From contig CBDEGT010000003.1 of the NCBI GenBank assembly GCA_965237965.1, positions 496,001-560,000 on the forward strand: a stretch of 64,000 nucleotides of DNA, read 5' to 3'. Positions 1-9,602 of the stretch are shown piece by piece. Each line of letters begins with the position of its first letter. Within the stretch, counting starts at the first letter, position 1. A program made the translations under genes and the position numbers. The notes under the pieces are model-generated. The model made no database searches and was not told the origin of the DNA. It saw only the letters and a list, made by a program, of their open reading frames with translations. The DNA comes from UBA2988 sp965237965 (lineage in GTDB: Bacteria; Gemmatimonadota; Gemmatimonadetes; Longimicrobiales; Gaopeijiaceae).

Positions 1-100
1 TCGTGACGTTGTCGAAGTCGATGAGGAGAGCGGCGTTGGGAGCCGCTGAAATGGGCTCCCTGGCGCCCTGGTGGGGCACCTTGGTGGGATAGATGCTCAT
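1..100 (-). CDS. NYN-domain protein, N-terminal fragment
   Basis: The gene starts at an ATG whose complement is at 98-100 and runs off the left edge, leaving about 33 residues. After roughly 20 poorly conserved residues comes the string AALLIDFDNV. This matches the opening strand and first acidic residue of NYN (LabA/DUF88) PIN-like domains, in which this aspartate helps bind the catalytic metal. Family members are putative RNases. Only the first motif is visible, so the rest of the active site cannot be checked. Confidence 0.6.
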   Translation of the reverse strand, partial: MSIYPTKVPHQGAREPISAAPNAALLIDFDNVT

Positions 101-352
101 GACTGTGTGTTCGCCTCGCAGCGTTATGAAATCGTGCCACGAGACCTCCCCACCCCGGGGCCACGGCCGGAACCGTGGCGGAGGTCGGGGAAGCCTCCCG
201 ACGACAGGGAGGCTCGCATTGCCTCCGAGTCAGGCCTCCGGAACCGTCCGGCGGCCTCCGCGAGGTTCACACTCCTCGCCGCGGTACCCCACCCTGGCCC
301 CCGCTACACGCGAGTGTCGGAAGGGTCGGCCTGGCCGCGAGAGTGCGAACCG
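101..352. other. intergenic region with two inverted repeats
   Basis: No gene is supported here. It separates the end of the acyl-CoA ligase gene from the start of the NYN gene, both on the minus strand. Two hairpin-capable repeats are visible: CCACGG/CCGTGG at 161-178 with a 6-base loop, and GCCTCCC/GGGAGGC at 193-213 with a 7-base loop. Neither has a following T run. They could be a weak terminator for the ligase gene or part of the NYN leader. Confidence 0.4.
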
Positions 353-1954
353 TCAGGCGCGTCGTGTGCGCTGCTCCACCTGGATCATGCGGGCGAGCTC
401 GACACGCCGAATCTTTCCCGTGCCCGTCATCGGGAACCCGTCGAGGAAACGAACCAGGTCCGCGACCTTGTAGTCGGCCAGAGTCGCCCGGCACCAGTCC
501 TTGATCTCCTGCCCGGTCACGATCGCCCCCTCGATGGGGACGATGCAGGCGCAGATGGCCTCTCCGAACACCGGATCGGAGACGCCCACCACCGCCGCTT
601 CGCGAACTGCAGGATGGGCGCGAAGCCGATCCTCGAGTTCCCGCGGATACACGTTGAAGCCAGAGCGGACGATAACCTCCTTGCGGCGTCCTACCAAGTG
701 GACATACCCCTCCTCGTCCACAATCCCCAGGTCGCCGGTCAGGAAGTATCCCTGATCATCGAAGCAGCCCGCGGTCTCGACCGGCTGCCGGTAGTACCCC
801 TTCATCACACCCGGGCCGCGCACGGCGAGCTCACCCACGCTCTCCAAGGGAAGCTCGGTGCCGTCGGTCTCGAGCACGCGCACGAAGGTGCCCGTGAGAG
901 GCCGACCCAGGGTGAAGCGTCGCTTTTCTCCCGGATCGCCGGCGCTGGTGATGGAAACGGTGGCCGACGTCTCGGTGAGCGAATAGGCAGCCAGCAGCTG
1001 CGGGCAGAGGCTTTGCTGTACGTCACGAACCAATTCGTGGCTCACGGGCGCTCCCGCGGCGACCCCTAGGCGGAGGCTCGAGAGGTCGCGCGGTCGCTTG
1101 GTCAACTCGTATAGCTCGGTCTCGAACAGCTGCGGAATGCCGAGCTGCACCGTGACCCGATGCCGCTCGATCAGGTCCAGCGTGACAGCGGCGTCGAACT
1201 CGTCCTGCAGGACGATGGCCGCGCTCGCGAGCAGCACCCCCAGCAGACCTGGACCGATTCCGAAGATGTGGAAAAGCGCGGTGACGCCGATCACGCGATC
1301 CTCGTTCCCGAGTCCGATCACCTTCACGGTGGCCGCCGCCGTGCTAACCACGTTCGTGTGGGTGAGCGCCACCCCCTTCGGTTTACCGGTGGTCCCCGAG
1401 GTGTACACGATCGCGGAAAGACCTTCGGCCGGGTTCAGCTCGGGTGCGGGGTAGTCGCGTCCCGTGCCCGCAGATATCAGGTCCTCGAACTGGAAGATGC
1501 GATCGTCGTACCAGAGCTCGGCTTCCCCGACGGTGACGAGATACTGTAGCTCCGGAAGCTGTACGAGCAGGTCTTCGAACAGCTCGAGGTAGTCGACGCC
1601 GTGGTGCTCCTCGATCGTTATCGCGCACGCGGCCCCGGAGTGCCGGAGCATGTACTGGAGCTCCGGCGTGGTCAGCCTGGGGTTCAGGGGAACGATGGTG
1701 GCGCCGAGCTTGGCCGCGCCGAACATCGCGATCACGAACTCGGGGCACGCCGGTAGGACCAGAGCAACGCGGTCGCCTGGCTCGATCCCTAGGTTGTGGA
1801 GAGCGGCCGCCAGCGCCTCGGCCTTGCGGTCCACTTCTCCGTACGTGATGGCTTGACCGCGGGACAGGAGAAAGGTCCCCTGCGGATCCGTAGTGGATCG
1901 GATCCCGAGCAGTGATGCGACGCTGAAGCCGTCTACGCGCTCGGTCAGAGGCAT
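353..1954 (-). CDS. class I AMP-dependent acyl-CoA synthetase (fatty acid--CoA ligase family)
   Basis: A 533-residue ANL-family enzyme that would activate a carboxylic acid to an acyl-adenylate and pass it to CoA in the cytoplasm. Visible motifs are the ATP-binding loop YTSGTTGKPKG, the YSLTET aromatic/TE motif, the TGDLG motif, the hinge-region GRRKEVIVRSG and the C-terminal TGTGKIRR with the adenylation lysine. The ATG at 1954 was chosen over an upstream in-frame start because AGGA lies about 8 bases before it and the longer form would run through the promoter and into aroB. No substrate can be read from sequence; a fatty or aryl acid is likely. It follows aroB but has its own promoter-like element at 1991-2019. 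Confidence 0.9.
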   Translation of the reverse strand: MPLTERVDGFSVASLLGIRSTTDPQGTFLLSRGQAITYGEVDRKAEALAAALHNLGIEPGDRVALVLPACPEFVIAMFGAAKLGATIVPLNPRLTTPELQYMLRHSGAACAITIEEHHGVDYLELFEDLLVQLPELQYLVTVGEAELWYDDRIFQFEDLISAGTGRDYPAPELNPAEGLSAIVYTSGTTGKPKGVALTHTNVVSTAAATVKVIGLGNEDRVIGVTALFHIFGIGPGLLGVLLASAAIVLQDEFDAAVTLDLIERHRVTVQLGIPQLFETELYELTKRPRDLSSLRLGVAAGAPVSHELVRDVQQSLCPQLLAAYSLTETSATVSITSAGDPGEKRRFTLGRPLTGTFVRVLETDGTELPLESVGELAVRGPGVMKGYYRQPVETAGCFDDQGYFLTGDLGIVDEEGYVHLVGRRKEVIVRSGFNVYPRELEDRLRAHPAVREAAVVGVSDPVFGEAICACIVPIEGAIVTGQEIKDWCRATLADYKVADLVRFLDGFPMTGTGKIRRVELARMIQVEQRTRRA

Positions 1955-1990
1955 GGTTTCCTGCTTGCGGACCGCTGAGAAAAGTTTGGC

Positions 1991-2019
1991 AACATAGACG
2001 GCCTCGGGGTGAGGGTCAA
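1991..2019 (-). promoter_or_regulatory. putative sigma-70 type promoter of the acyl-CoA ligase gene
   Basis: Read on the minus strand: TTGACC (2014-2019), a 17-base spacer and TATGTT (1991-1996). It lies 37 bases before the ATG at 1954 in the 133-base gap after aroB. The match to -35/-10 consensus is good, and the same TTGACC hexamer is used by other putative promoters in this window. Confidence 0.55.
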
Positions 2020-2087
2020 ACCCATCGAACTGTGTTCGTAACTGATTGTCACGCCTGTAATTACGGGTCGCTGCCACGCGCCGGCCC

Positions 2088-3203
2088 TCACCCCTCGTCG
2101 GACCAGTGACGGAGCACGTCACCCACGACCTCGTCGGGCACCTCGCGGCTCCAGGACTCCGCCCGCGCGACGCTGCCGAGCCCTTCCAGGAGCACGTAGC
2201 GCGCGCGTCCGCGCCGACCCTTCTTGTCGGAGCGAACGAAGGACCGCACGGCTTCGGCGTCGGCTGGACCCGGCGGCGAGATCGGAACGTCGAGCTGCGC
2301 CACGATCTCCACCAGCCGATTGGCGGTGCCCTCTGCGGTCACACCTATCGCTTCCCCCACGCGCGCCTCGAGCACCATCCCGGCAGCGACCGCGGTGCCG
2401 TGCGGAAGCCGATACGATGCGGCAGCCTCGAGCGCATGACCGAGTGTATGCCCGAAGTTGAGAATCTCGCGCAGCCCGGATTCGCGCTCGTCCTCGCTCA
2501 CGACCTGCGCCTTGATCTCGACCGAACGAAGCACCGCGGTTGCGATGGGGCCTGGCTGTCCCTCCAGAAGAGCGGGCAGCTCCCTCGCGATCCGCTCCAG
2601 GTAGTCGGCGTCCATGATGGCACCGTGCTTGACGGCCTCGACCAGACCCTGCGCGCGTTCCAAACGGGCGAGTGTGCTCACGGTCGTGGTATCGGCCACC
2701 ACCATTCGGGGCGGATGAAACGCGCCGACCAGGTTCTTGCCGGCTGATGTGTCCACCCCCGTCTTGCCCCCGACCGCGGAGTCCACCATCGCCACCAGAC
2801 TTGTGGGCAGCTGCACGACCGGGATACCGCGCAGATAGGTGGCGGCGACGAACCCGGCCAGATCCCCCGTCACGCCACCGCCCAAGGCCAGCACCGCACC
2901 GTCGCGACCGATTTCTGCGCGCAGCATCGCGTCGGTCAGTTCCGACCAGGTCGCGCGGTTCTTGCTGACCTCCCCCGCGGGAAAGCTGAACAGGTCGCAG
3001 GCGAGCCCGGCCCGCACCAAGGCATCGTGCACCCGCCGTCCGTACAGGTCCGCAACGATCGTGTCCGCGATGAGCGCGTACCGATGCGCGGGCGCGTGCT
3101 CCACGAGCAGCCTGGGCAGATGGTCCAGCAGGTCCGGCCCGATCAGGACCGGATAGTCGAGACGCCCCTCACCCGCGCGCACCTGCACGGTGTCCGAACG
3201 CAT
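2088..3203 (-). CDS. aroB: 3-dehydroquinate synthase
   Basis: A 371-residue AroB that converts DAHP to 3-dehydroquinate, the second step of the shikimate pathway, using NAD and a divalent metal. Visible signatures are the NAD-binding GGGVTGDLAGF segment with the following ATYLRG, the DSAVGGKTG loop and the metal-ligand region LNFGHTLGHALE. The ATG at 3203 has GGAGG five bases upstream, better than the in-frame alternative start 27 bases earlier. It lies 23 bases after a lipoprotein gene in a minus-strand run with folK. No truncation or missing motif is seen. Confidence 0.96.
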   Translation of the reverse strand: MRSDTVQVRAGEGRLDYPVLIGPDLLDHLPRLLVEHAPAHRYALIADTIVADLYGRRVHDALVRAGLACDLFSFPAGEVSKNRATWSELTDAMLRAEIGRDGAVLALGGGVTGDLAGFVAATYLRGIPVVQLPTSLVAMVDSAVGGKTGVDTSAGKNLVGAFHPPRMVVADTTTVSTLARLERAQGLVEAVKHGAIMDADYLERIARELPALLEGQPGPIATAVLRSVEIKAQVVSEDERESGLREILNFGHTLGHALEAAASYRLPHGTAVAAGMVLEARVGEAIGVTAEGTANRLVEIVAQLDVPISPPGPADAEAVRSFVRSDKKGRRGRARYVLLEGLGSVARAESWSREVPDEVVGDVLRHWSDEG

Positions 3204-3226
3204 GGTGGCCTCCGCTGGACGCGCCG

Positions 3227-4435
3227 TCACCGTTGACCTGCCGCGACCAGTCGCGCCGAGACCGCACCTGGATCACCCACCTCCAGGAGCGCGGCCGGGC
3301 GACCCTCGACCTCGCGCGCGAAAAGGCGAGCGGGCAGGGGAAATCTCCCAAGCGCGGGGCGAAGCATCTCGATGAATCGGTTGCGTGAGCCCGCGTCATC
3401 CCACACGGTCCACCACGCGAGGGCAGATCCGTCGGGCGTGTCGACCAGGACATATCGGTCTCCGCCCCAGCCGGCCGCCGAGCCCGGATTGGCCGCGCCG
3501 ACCAGCTCTTCGATCAACACGGACGTCTCCATCGCCCCCAACGTGTTCGAGTAGCGGCCTGTGAGCTCGGTCTCGATCAAGAGCTCCAGCGGCACGTCAC
3601 GCCCGCCCGGGTCCGGCGACCGAGTGCCCGCCACCTGCTCGGTCGACTGCGGGAGGAACTCGCCCAGCGGCGAGGGTCTGCCGTCCCTTTCGTGCCACAG
3701 TCTCTGCACGAAGGCGGTGCCCTCGAGATATGGAAACAGGAGTGTCTCCTGGATCACCCTTGGAGCCTCCGAGAGAGCGGGATACTGCGCGCGCATCCCC
3801 TCGAGCGCAGGCCGGATCTCCGCGGCGAAGTCCGGGATCTCGCTCAAGTCGACCGGGCCTCCCCGAAGCTCTGCTGTCAGATACTCGAGCATGACCAGGG
3901 TCGCGTGTCCTTCGATGGCGGCCTGCGCCGCGGTCTGCCGGTCGTTGCCGCGTTCGCGCGAGGTCAGACTGTCCAGGTCGACCGCCTGGTCCTGAACCGC
4001 GTGCACCAACTCGTGGATCAACACGGTCCGGACGGCCTCCTCGGGCTGATCGTCCATGACGAACAGGGCCGTGGAGTCCGGATCGTAGAATCCCGCGACC
4101 TGCTCACTGTAGACGGCGAGGAGCAGGCGCCTCAGGTCCAACCCGGCCGGAACGAGCCCGAGCAGCCGGTAGCTCTCGCTCATGGCGGTGGCTTCGGCCG
4201 GGGGCAATTCCTCGTCCAGCTTCGCCTCGAGATAACGCACCAGCTCCGGACGTGAGCGACGGGCCATCGTGATCGGCCCCTTCAGGACCAGCCCCGAGCG
4301 AGCCGCCAGGTCGGGAAGCAGCTCGGCGGCAAGCCGACGCAACTCGGGGTCGTCGCTCACGACCAGGGTATCGCTCACCTGCTGGGCACAGCCGAGCGAG
4401 AGCGCGGCAAGACCCGCAAACACGAGGCTCAACAC
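3227..4435 (-). CDS. putative zinc-metalloprotease-like lipoprotein
   Basis: A 402-residue protein with a short signal peptide ending in the lipobox SLGC, so probably anchored to a membrane by a lipidated cysteine near residue 16. Residues 141-145 form HELVH, the HExxH zinc-binding signature, and a glutamate in the segment EGHATL (near residue 175) is a plausible third ligand, as in gluzincins. I do not recognise the substrate. The GTG start at 4435 overlaps the folK stop by 7 bases; a TTG at 4432 would give a 4-base TTGA overlap. Either way translation is probably coupled to folK. A conserved hypothetical with a vestigial protease fold is possible. Confidence 0.7.
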   Translation of the reverse strand: MLSLVFAGLAALSLGCAQQVSDTLVVSDDPELRRLAAELLPDLAARSGLVLKGPITMARRSRPELVRYLEAKLDEELPPAEATAMSESYRLLGLVPAGLDLRRLLLAVYSEQVAGFYDPDSTALFVMDDQPEEAVRTVLIHELVHAVQDQAVDLDSLTSRERGNDRQTAAQAAIEGHATLVMLEYLTAELRGGPVDLSEIPDFAAEIRPALEGMRAQYPALSEAPRVIQETLLFPYLEGTAFVQRLWHERDGRPSPLGEFLPQSTEQVAGTRSPDPGGRDVPLELLIETELTGRYSNTLGAMETSVLIEELVGAANPGSAAGWGGDRYVLVDTPDGSALAWWTVWDDAGSRNRFIEMLRPALGRFPLPARLFAREVEGRPAALLEVGDPGAVSARLVAAGQR

Positions 4436-4998
4436 GCGCCCTCCGGCCCGGAGTCGATGGCGTCAGGCCCGGCGATCCTGCGCGGACGACCTGCCTTCCG
4501 TTCCGCCCCGGCCGCCAACACGCTCACCGCGAGGCCGGTCTCGGGGTCGAGCCAGTCGGGCGCGATCTCCCCGAGCGGAGCCAGCACGAAACCTCGCATG
4601 CGCCAGCGGGGATGCGGCACGACCAGATCGGGCGCCCGCACCGTCCGACTGCCGTAGAGCAAGAGGTCGATGTCGAGCGTGCGGGGACCCTTCGGCAGAG
4701 AGCGTCGCCGGCCCGACGCCGCCTCGGCGGAAAGCACGAAACGGAGCAGCGCGCGCGGCGCCAGGAGAGTCGTGCCGACTACGGCCGCGTTCAGATACTC
4801 GGGCTGCTCGGGTCCGACCGGTTCCGTCGCGTATACCGAACTGACCGCTTCGACCTGAACCACACTGCGCAACGCGACGACACCGGCGCGCAAGTGCGCC
4901 GTGCGATCGCCGAGATTGGAGCCCAGGGCAAGGGCCACGGGGACCGGCCGCTCTGGGGCGACGTCTGCCTCGTCGCGCGTGGGGGCGACGAGGCTCAC
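4429..4998 (-). CDS. folK: 2-amino-4-hydroxy-6-hydroxymethyldihydropteridine diphosphokinase
   Basis: HPPK transfers pyrophosphate from ATP to the pterin in folate synthesis. The diagnostic opening ALGSNLGDR is followed by SSVYATEPVG, then RSLPKGPRTLDIDLLLYG with the catalytic and metal-binding aspartates, and VPHPRWRMRGFVLAPL. The start is uncertain. GTG at 4998 gives 189 residues and about 23 residues before the core. An upstream GTG at 5124 would overlap the preceding susD gene by 77 bases. No strong ribosome-binding site distinguishes them. FolB and FolP are not adjacent. Confidence 0.93.
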   Translation of the reverse strand: MSLVAPTRDEADVAPERPVPVALALGSNLGDRTAHLRAGVVALRSVVQVEAVSSVYATEPVGPEQPEYLNAAVVGTTLLAPRALLRFVLSAEAASGRRRSLPKGPRTLDIDLLLYGSRTVRAPDLVVPHPRWRMRGFVLAPLGEIAPDWLDPETGLAVSVLAAGAERKAGRPRRIAGPDAIDSGPEGAC

Positions 4999-5047
4999 CG
5001 CGACGGCGCGCGGCCATCGCGGTGACCGCGCTTCCGCGCTGCGCGCG

Positions 5048-6457
5048 TCAACGCCACGAGCCGAGCGCCTGGCCGGCCGGGCAGGCCATCGACGGAGTGA
5101 GGTTGGGGTTCGAATCGACCTCACGCTGGACCATCGGGAAGGCAGTGTCGTCGCCGCCTCCGATCAGATCCTTGACCGGCGGAAAGAGGTCGATCCCTGG
5201 CTCGTCCATCCGGAAGCGACGAGAGGTGGTGAGCCGGTCTCCGGTCAGCCACAGCTCGCGCGCCCGCTCGCCGGCCACCGCCATCAGGTCGGTCGCGGCG
5301 TCTCCCGTCAACGTGAGCGGCATCAGTTGATCGCCAGCTCGCGGCAGCTCGACCCTGGAGAACAGCTGCATGCGAAGGCTGAAGTCGGACCGGAGGTCGT
5401 TGAGCAGCTCCTCCGCCAGCGCGGTCTGGCCGGTCCGCACCGCCGTCTCGGCGCGAATCAGCATCGCCTCGATGCCCGACGCCATCAAGATCTCGCTGTC
5501 CTGACGCTGGTACAACATCTGGAGCATGACCGGGATGGTCGGATTCTCGGCGACAAACCCGAAGGGACGTGGTACGATCAGGTTGAGAGCCACAAATCGG
5601 TCGAAGTGCTCCCAGCGCTCGTTGCCCCGGTTGAACGCCTCCCCGCTCCCCACCGTCCATCCAATCGCGTCGGCGTCCCCCCACGTGCTCGCGTAGACCT
5701 CGTTGTACTGCGCAGCCGAGTTGTGCGAATACTCTGAGACGTAGCGGAATGCCCGCGGCACTCCTTCCACTAGGGCCGCCGCCTCGTCGTACTCCCGGAG
5801 CCAGAGGTGGGCACGCGCCTGACCGACCAGCGCCGCCAGCCGCGCCAGCTGGAGCCCTGCCACCGTCGCCTGCAGCTCGGCCTCCCGCAGGATTCCAAGA
5901 GCCTGACGCATGCGGGCGTCGGGCAGCAGCGGAGCAGACTCCGGGTATACCCCGGTGAGGACGCTCCAGCAGTACAGCTCCGCAAGCCACACCCTGGAGT
6001 AGCCCCCGTAGAGCTTACTGAGGGCGATCCCACTTAATATGTTCGGGACCACGGACGCGTACGTCGGGTCCTGAAGGCGTTCACGGAGCACGAGCTCGGT
6101 CGTGTCCGCCAGATGGCGTGCCTGATGGAGCGGCGTGTACATCGCACCCGTGAGAATCGAGTTGCTCGGCTGGATCAGGCGCGCATCGACCTGCTGCCGC
6201 GAGCCGAACGAGCTGGCCGAAATCATCTCGTCGGTGATCAGCGACGCGTACCTCGCGACGTCGTCGGCCGCCTCATGGTAGTTCCCGATCACCCCGAAAA
6301 TCATGGGGGTGACCGACGCGGCGCCTGCAGCGTCGAGATCATCCGGTGTGAGGATTCCTGAGGTGTCCACGTCGAGCAGACTATCGCACGCCGCCAGCAC
6401 TGCCACGAGCAGCAGAGCCGAGTTGGAAACCAACCTGCGGTGGGTGTCTCCCTTCAT
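5048..6457 (-). CDS. SusD/RagB-like outer-membrane lipoprotein (first pair)
   Basis: A 469-residue protein with a lipoprotein signal ending LAAC, so the mature N-terminus is lipidated. The following DSLLDVDTSG resembles the start of SusD-type lipoproteins. The body is largely helical with TPR-like stretches and lacks the richer SusD C-terminal signatures, so assignment leans on position: it starts 10 bases after a SusC gene. Such proteins cap the SusC barrel and capture oligomeric substrates. The ATG at 6457 gives an intact signal peptide, and the longer in-frame start does not. Substrate unknown. Confidence 0.75.
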   Translation of the reverse strand: MKGDTHRRLVSNSALLLVAVLAACDSLLDVDTSGILTPDDLDAAGAASVTPMIFGVIGNYHEAADDVARYASLITDEMISASSFGSRQQVDARLIQPSNSILTGAMYTPLHQARHLADTTELVLRERLQDPTYASVVPNILSGIALSKLYGGYSRVWLAELYCWSVLTGVYPESAPLLPDARMRQALGILREAELQATVAGLQLARLAALVGQARAHLWLREYDEAAALVEGVPRAFRYVSEYSHNSAAQYNEVYASTWGDADAIGWTVGSGEAFNRGNERWEHFDRFVALNLIVPRPFGFVAENPTIPVMLQMLYQRQDSEILMASGIEAMLIRAETAVRTGQTALAEELLNDLRSDFSLRMQLFSRVELPRAGDQLMPLTLTGDAATDLMAVAGERARELWLTGDRLTTSRRFRMDEPGIDLFPPVKDLIGGGDDTAFPMVQREVDSNPNLTPSMACPAGQALGSWR

Positions 6458-6467
6458 CGAGTCCCGG

Positions 6468-9400
6468 TCAGAACGTGAGCGTGACACGGCTGAGCACACG
6501 CCGTGCCAGTGGAAGGGTGAGGAACTCGGCCCGTCGGCGCTGACCGCCCCCCACGTAGTTCACTTCCGGGTCCAGCCCGGAATAGCCGGTGAATAGCGCG
6601 AGGTTCTCGCCCACCACTGTGAAGCTGCCACGGTCGGCCCTCAAGATGCGCAGCACGCTGGCCGGGATCTCAATCCGCGCCGACAAACTCCGCAGGCGCG
6701 CGAAGTCGGCGTCCTCGATCCAGGGGGAAAACGCGAAGTCCCGCGCCGCCGCCGCCTTGATCCGGGCCTCGTTCGTACGCTGACCGTCGCCGTCCACCGC
6801 GTAGATCTCGGGGCAGATCCCTCCGTAGGTTCCGCCCCCCAGGAAACCGCACCGGAACTGTTCGGTTCCGTTGAACTGCTGATGGCCCGCTGCGAACCCA
6901 AGCACCGCGTTGAGCTGGAGCCAGTCGAAGAGCGAGAGGGTCGTGATCAGCGAGCCTGCCAGGCTAGGAGTGGGCTTACCCACGTAGACCGCGGAATCGG
7001 AAGCGACCACCTGGTCGTTTTGAATCGAGTACGTGTGGCTGAAATAGGACGCGATCGGGTGGCCCTGTTGATACCGCTGGCTGTTCCCCTGCAGGCCGAA
7101 AATGATCGGCTCGTCGAGTCGGGTGATCTCGCTATTCAAGCTGGCGAGATTGAGCCGCCAGTCCAGGCGCACACCGGGTGCATCCCATGCGACCGCATTC
7201 AGGGTGAACTCGAGTCCGCTGTTTCGGAGCTCCCCCAGGTTCTCGACCTGCCCGAGCGCATACCCGGTGGACGGAGAGATCGGTCGCTCGATCAACGCGT
7301 CCCGAGTCACCTGTCTGAACCACGTGAAATCCAGGCCCACCCTGCCATTCCAGGCCGTCGCATCGAACCCGAGCTCGATCTCCTCGCCTCGCTCGGGTTT
7401 GAGGTCGGCGTTCCCCGCGCCCACCAGAACGACGCCCGATACGTCGAGGCCATTGAACGTGACCGCCCGTGTGCCCAGCAACTGGAGCGCAGCGAACGGC
7501 GCCGGCTGTTTACCGGATTGACCCCAGGCGCCACGCAGACGCAGGGAGCTCAGCAGAGGAACCCCCGCGAACCAGCTCTCCTCGCTCACCACCCACGATC
7601 CCATCAGGCGGGGATAGGTCTCTCGCGTGCGATCGTCCCCGAACGTGCTGCTCTGATCGACCCTGATGGCAGGCGTGAGGAAGAGTCGGTCTTGATACGC
7701 GATCTGCTCCTGAACGTACAGTCCCATCGTCCGGCTTTCGAGGATCGATTCGAATCCCTCCGTGCGCACCGCGTTCGAAACTGTGTTGATGCCAGGGGGA
7801 AGTGAGCGGCCCAGCGACGACGTGGATTCGATCTTCTGGCCGAAGAGCTGCCCACCCACGGACGTGGTGGAGCGAACGCTCTCGGTCAGGTCCAGTGCGG
7901 CATTCGCGCCAACGTCAACGGTCACACCCCGCACGAGCGCACTCGAAGTGCTACGGAAGCCCTGCGACAGATCGTTGAACGGCAGAGTCGGATCCACCGG
8001 GACCAGTTGGCCCGTGTGGTCGGAAAACTGGTCATACCCGATTGTCCCTCGCGCTTGAAGAAACGAGAACGGCCGGTAGTCCACGCTCACACTGCCCGTG
8101 AACCGTTCTACTTTCTGATCGTTCTCAAGAGTAGCGACGTCGTCGAATGTCCGCCCCTCGAAGAACGGGTTCTCCGCGCACGCTCCTGCGAACTGACTCA
8201 GTGGGATCGGGGCACCCGCGCCGAGCGCCGCTCGCTGAAGCTCCAGGGCTTCTGGACAGGTCTCGGTCTCGGCGCCGCTCACAGGATCGGTCCGCTGCAT
8301 CGGAGTGGCCCAAGGGAATCCAAGGAGCCCCACGCCGATGAAGCCGAAATTGCTGTTGTCGTTGTTGGGAAGGGACGCCCTACTGCTGGCAAACCCCGTG
8401 GCTACCTGCACGTTGACGTCCGCTCCCGGAGTCAGATTGACGTTCGCCCGGAGCGTGCGCTTCGTCACGTCGTTGTTGGAGAGATTGCCCAGGCGGTCGC
8501 TGAGCTCGCCTGAGAGGAAGTAGGTGACGTTCCCCGCTCCCCCACGGACCGAGACGCCGTGCGACCGCTCGAGACCTGTACGCCAGGGCGTCCCGAAAGT
8601 CGTTCCAGCACCACCCTCCAGCAGACTGAGGGTGTACAGCGTGTCCGGAACCTCCACGAAGACCTGCCCGGGCGGCACGCCTCCAACGACCGCGGCAATG
8701 TCAAGCACCTCGCCGAAGAACGAGCGCGGGTTCCAGACGCTCAGAGGCCAGTCGGTCGCATCCCAGTTGGCGCCCAACTCGGAATTGAGCGTCCACTCGC
8801 TCGTGCCGGTCCGTCCCTTCTTGGTGGTGATCCGGATGACCCCGGCAGCGGCCTCCGTTCCATAAAGCGTTGCGGCGGATGGGCCGTTCACGATCTCGAT
8901 CGACTCTATATCGTCGAGATTGAGGTCGCTGAGCCGGCTCGTCGTCTGGCCGCCAACGTCCGGCCCCGACGCGAGATCGTTCGACACCCTCGTGCCGTCC
9001 ACGTAGATGATGGGAGTGTCGTCGAGGAGTATCGAGCTGCTTCCCCGGATCGTGATCGAGGGCGTCGCGCCCACCGACCCGGAGCTCTGGAGCACCTGCA
9101 CTCCCGACACGCGGCCCTGGAGCAGCCCGAGGATACCTTCCGGGATCCCCCTCCGGACCTCCTCCTCCACATCGATGGTGGTCGTGGCGTTCCCGATCTC
9201 GCGCCGGCGTTGCAGGCCGGTGACCGTGATGATCATCTCATCGAGCGACAGCACCGAAACCGAGAGCGCGAAATCGATCGAAACAGTCTGGCCCGCGGTG
9301 ACCGTGACCGATTGGACAGAGGTCTCGTACCCCAACCGCTCGAGCCGCACCTCGACCGAGCCCTCCGGGACACCATCGAGGAGGAAGCCGCCCTGTGTAT

Positions 9401-9602
9401 CGCTCAATGCACCGATCCCGCCCCCGACGATCGTCACCTGGACACCGCTCAGCGGTTCCAGGGTGGTGGCGTCCCGGACGGTGCCGGTCACGACACCCGC
9501 CTGCTGGGCCTGGATCGGGCTGACCATCACAAGGGTCAGAAGCGCGATCCACCACGCCGTCAACCGCAGTCGGGCCCGCAGACAAAGAGGCTGCGGGCTC
9601 AC
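6468..9602 (-). CDS. SusC/RagA-like TonB-dependent receptor (first pair)
   Basis: A protein of about 1044 residues imported across the inner membrane by a signal peptide ending IQAQ. A carboxypeptidase-regulatory-like beta domain follows (GVVTGTVRDATTLEPLSGV onward), then the plug (RGSSSILLDDTPIIYVDG; NGPSAATLYGTEAAAGVI) and a 22-strand-type barrel ending in RVTLTF with the terminal phenylalanine expected by the BAM machinery. GTG at 9602 is preferred because it overlaps the stop of the preceding susD as GTGA; in-frame GTGs at 9611 and 9614 are alternatives. It would form an energised nutrient pore with the downstream SusD. No frameshift is seen in this copy. Confidence 0.9.
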   Translation of the reverse strand: MSPQPLCLRARLRLTAWWIALLTLVMVSPIQAQQAGVVTGTVRDATTLEPLSGVQVTIVGGGIGALSDTQGGFLLDGVPEGSVEVRLERLGYETSVQSVTVTAGQTVSIDFALSVSVLSLDEMIITVTGLQRRREIGNATTTIDVEEEVRRGIPEGILGLLQGRVSGVQVLQSSGSVGATPSITIRGSSSILLDDTPIIYVDGTRVSNDLASGPDVGGQTTSRLSDLNLDDIESIEIVNGPSAATLYGTEAAAGVIRITTKKGRTGTSEWTLNSELGANWDATDWPLSVWNPRSFFGEVLDIAAVVGGVPPGQVFVEVPDTLYTLSLLEGGAGTTFGTPWRTGLERSHGVSVRGGAGNVTYFLSGELSDRLGNLSNNDVTKRTLRANVNLTPGADVNVQVATGFASSRASLPNNDNSNFGFIGVGLLGFPWATPMQRTDPVSGAETETCPEALELQRAALGAGAPIPLSQFAGACAENPFFEGRTFDDVATLENDQKVERFTGSVSVDYRPFSFLQARGTIGYDQFSDHTGQLVPVDPTLPFNDLSQGFRSTSSALVRGVTVDVGANAALDLTESVRSTTSVGGQLFGQKIESTSSLGRSLPPGINTVSNAVRTEGFESILESRTMGLYVQEQIAYQDRLFLTPAIRVDQSSTFGDDRTRETYPRLMGSWVVSEESWFAGVPLLSSLRLRGAWGQSGKQPAPFAALQLLGTRAVTFNGLDVSGVVLVGAGNADLKPERGEEIELGFDATAWNGRVGLDFTWFRQVTRDALIERPISPSTGYALGQVENLGELRNSGLEFTLNAVAWDAPGVRLDWRLNLASLNSEITRLDEPIIFGLQGNSQRYQQGHPIASYFSHTYSIQNDQVVASDSAVYVGKPTPSLAGSLITTLSLFDWLQLNAVLGFAAGHQQFNGTEQFRCGFLGGGTYGGICPEIYAVDGDGQRTNEARIKAAAARDFAFSPWIEDADFARLRSLSARIEIPASVLRILRADRGSFTVVGENLALFTGYSGLDPEVNYVGGGQRRRAEFLTLPLARRVLSRVTLTF

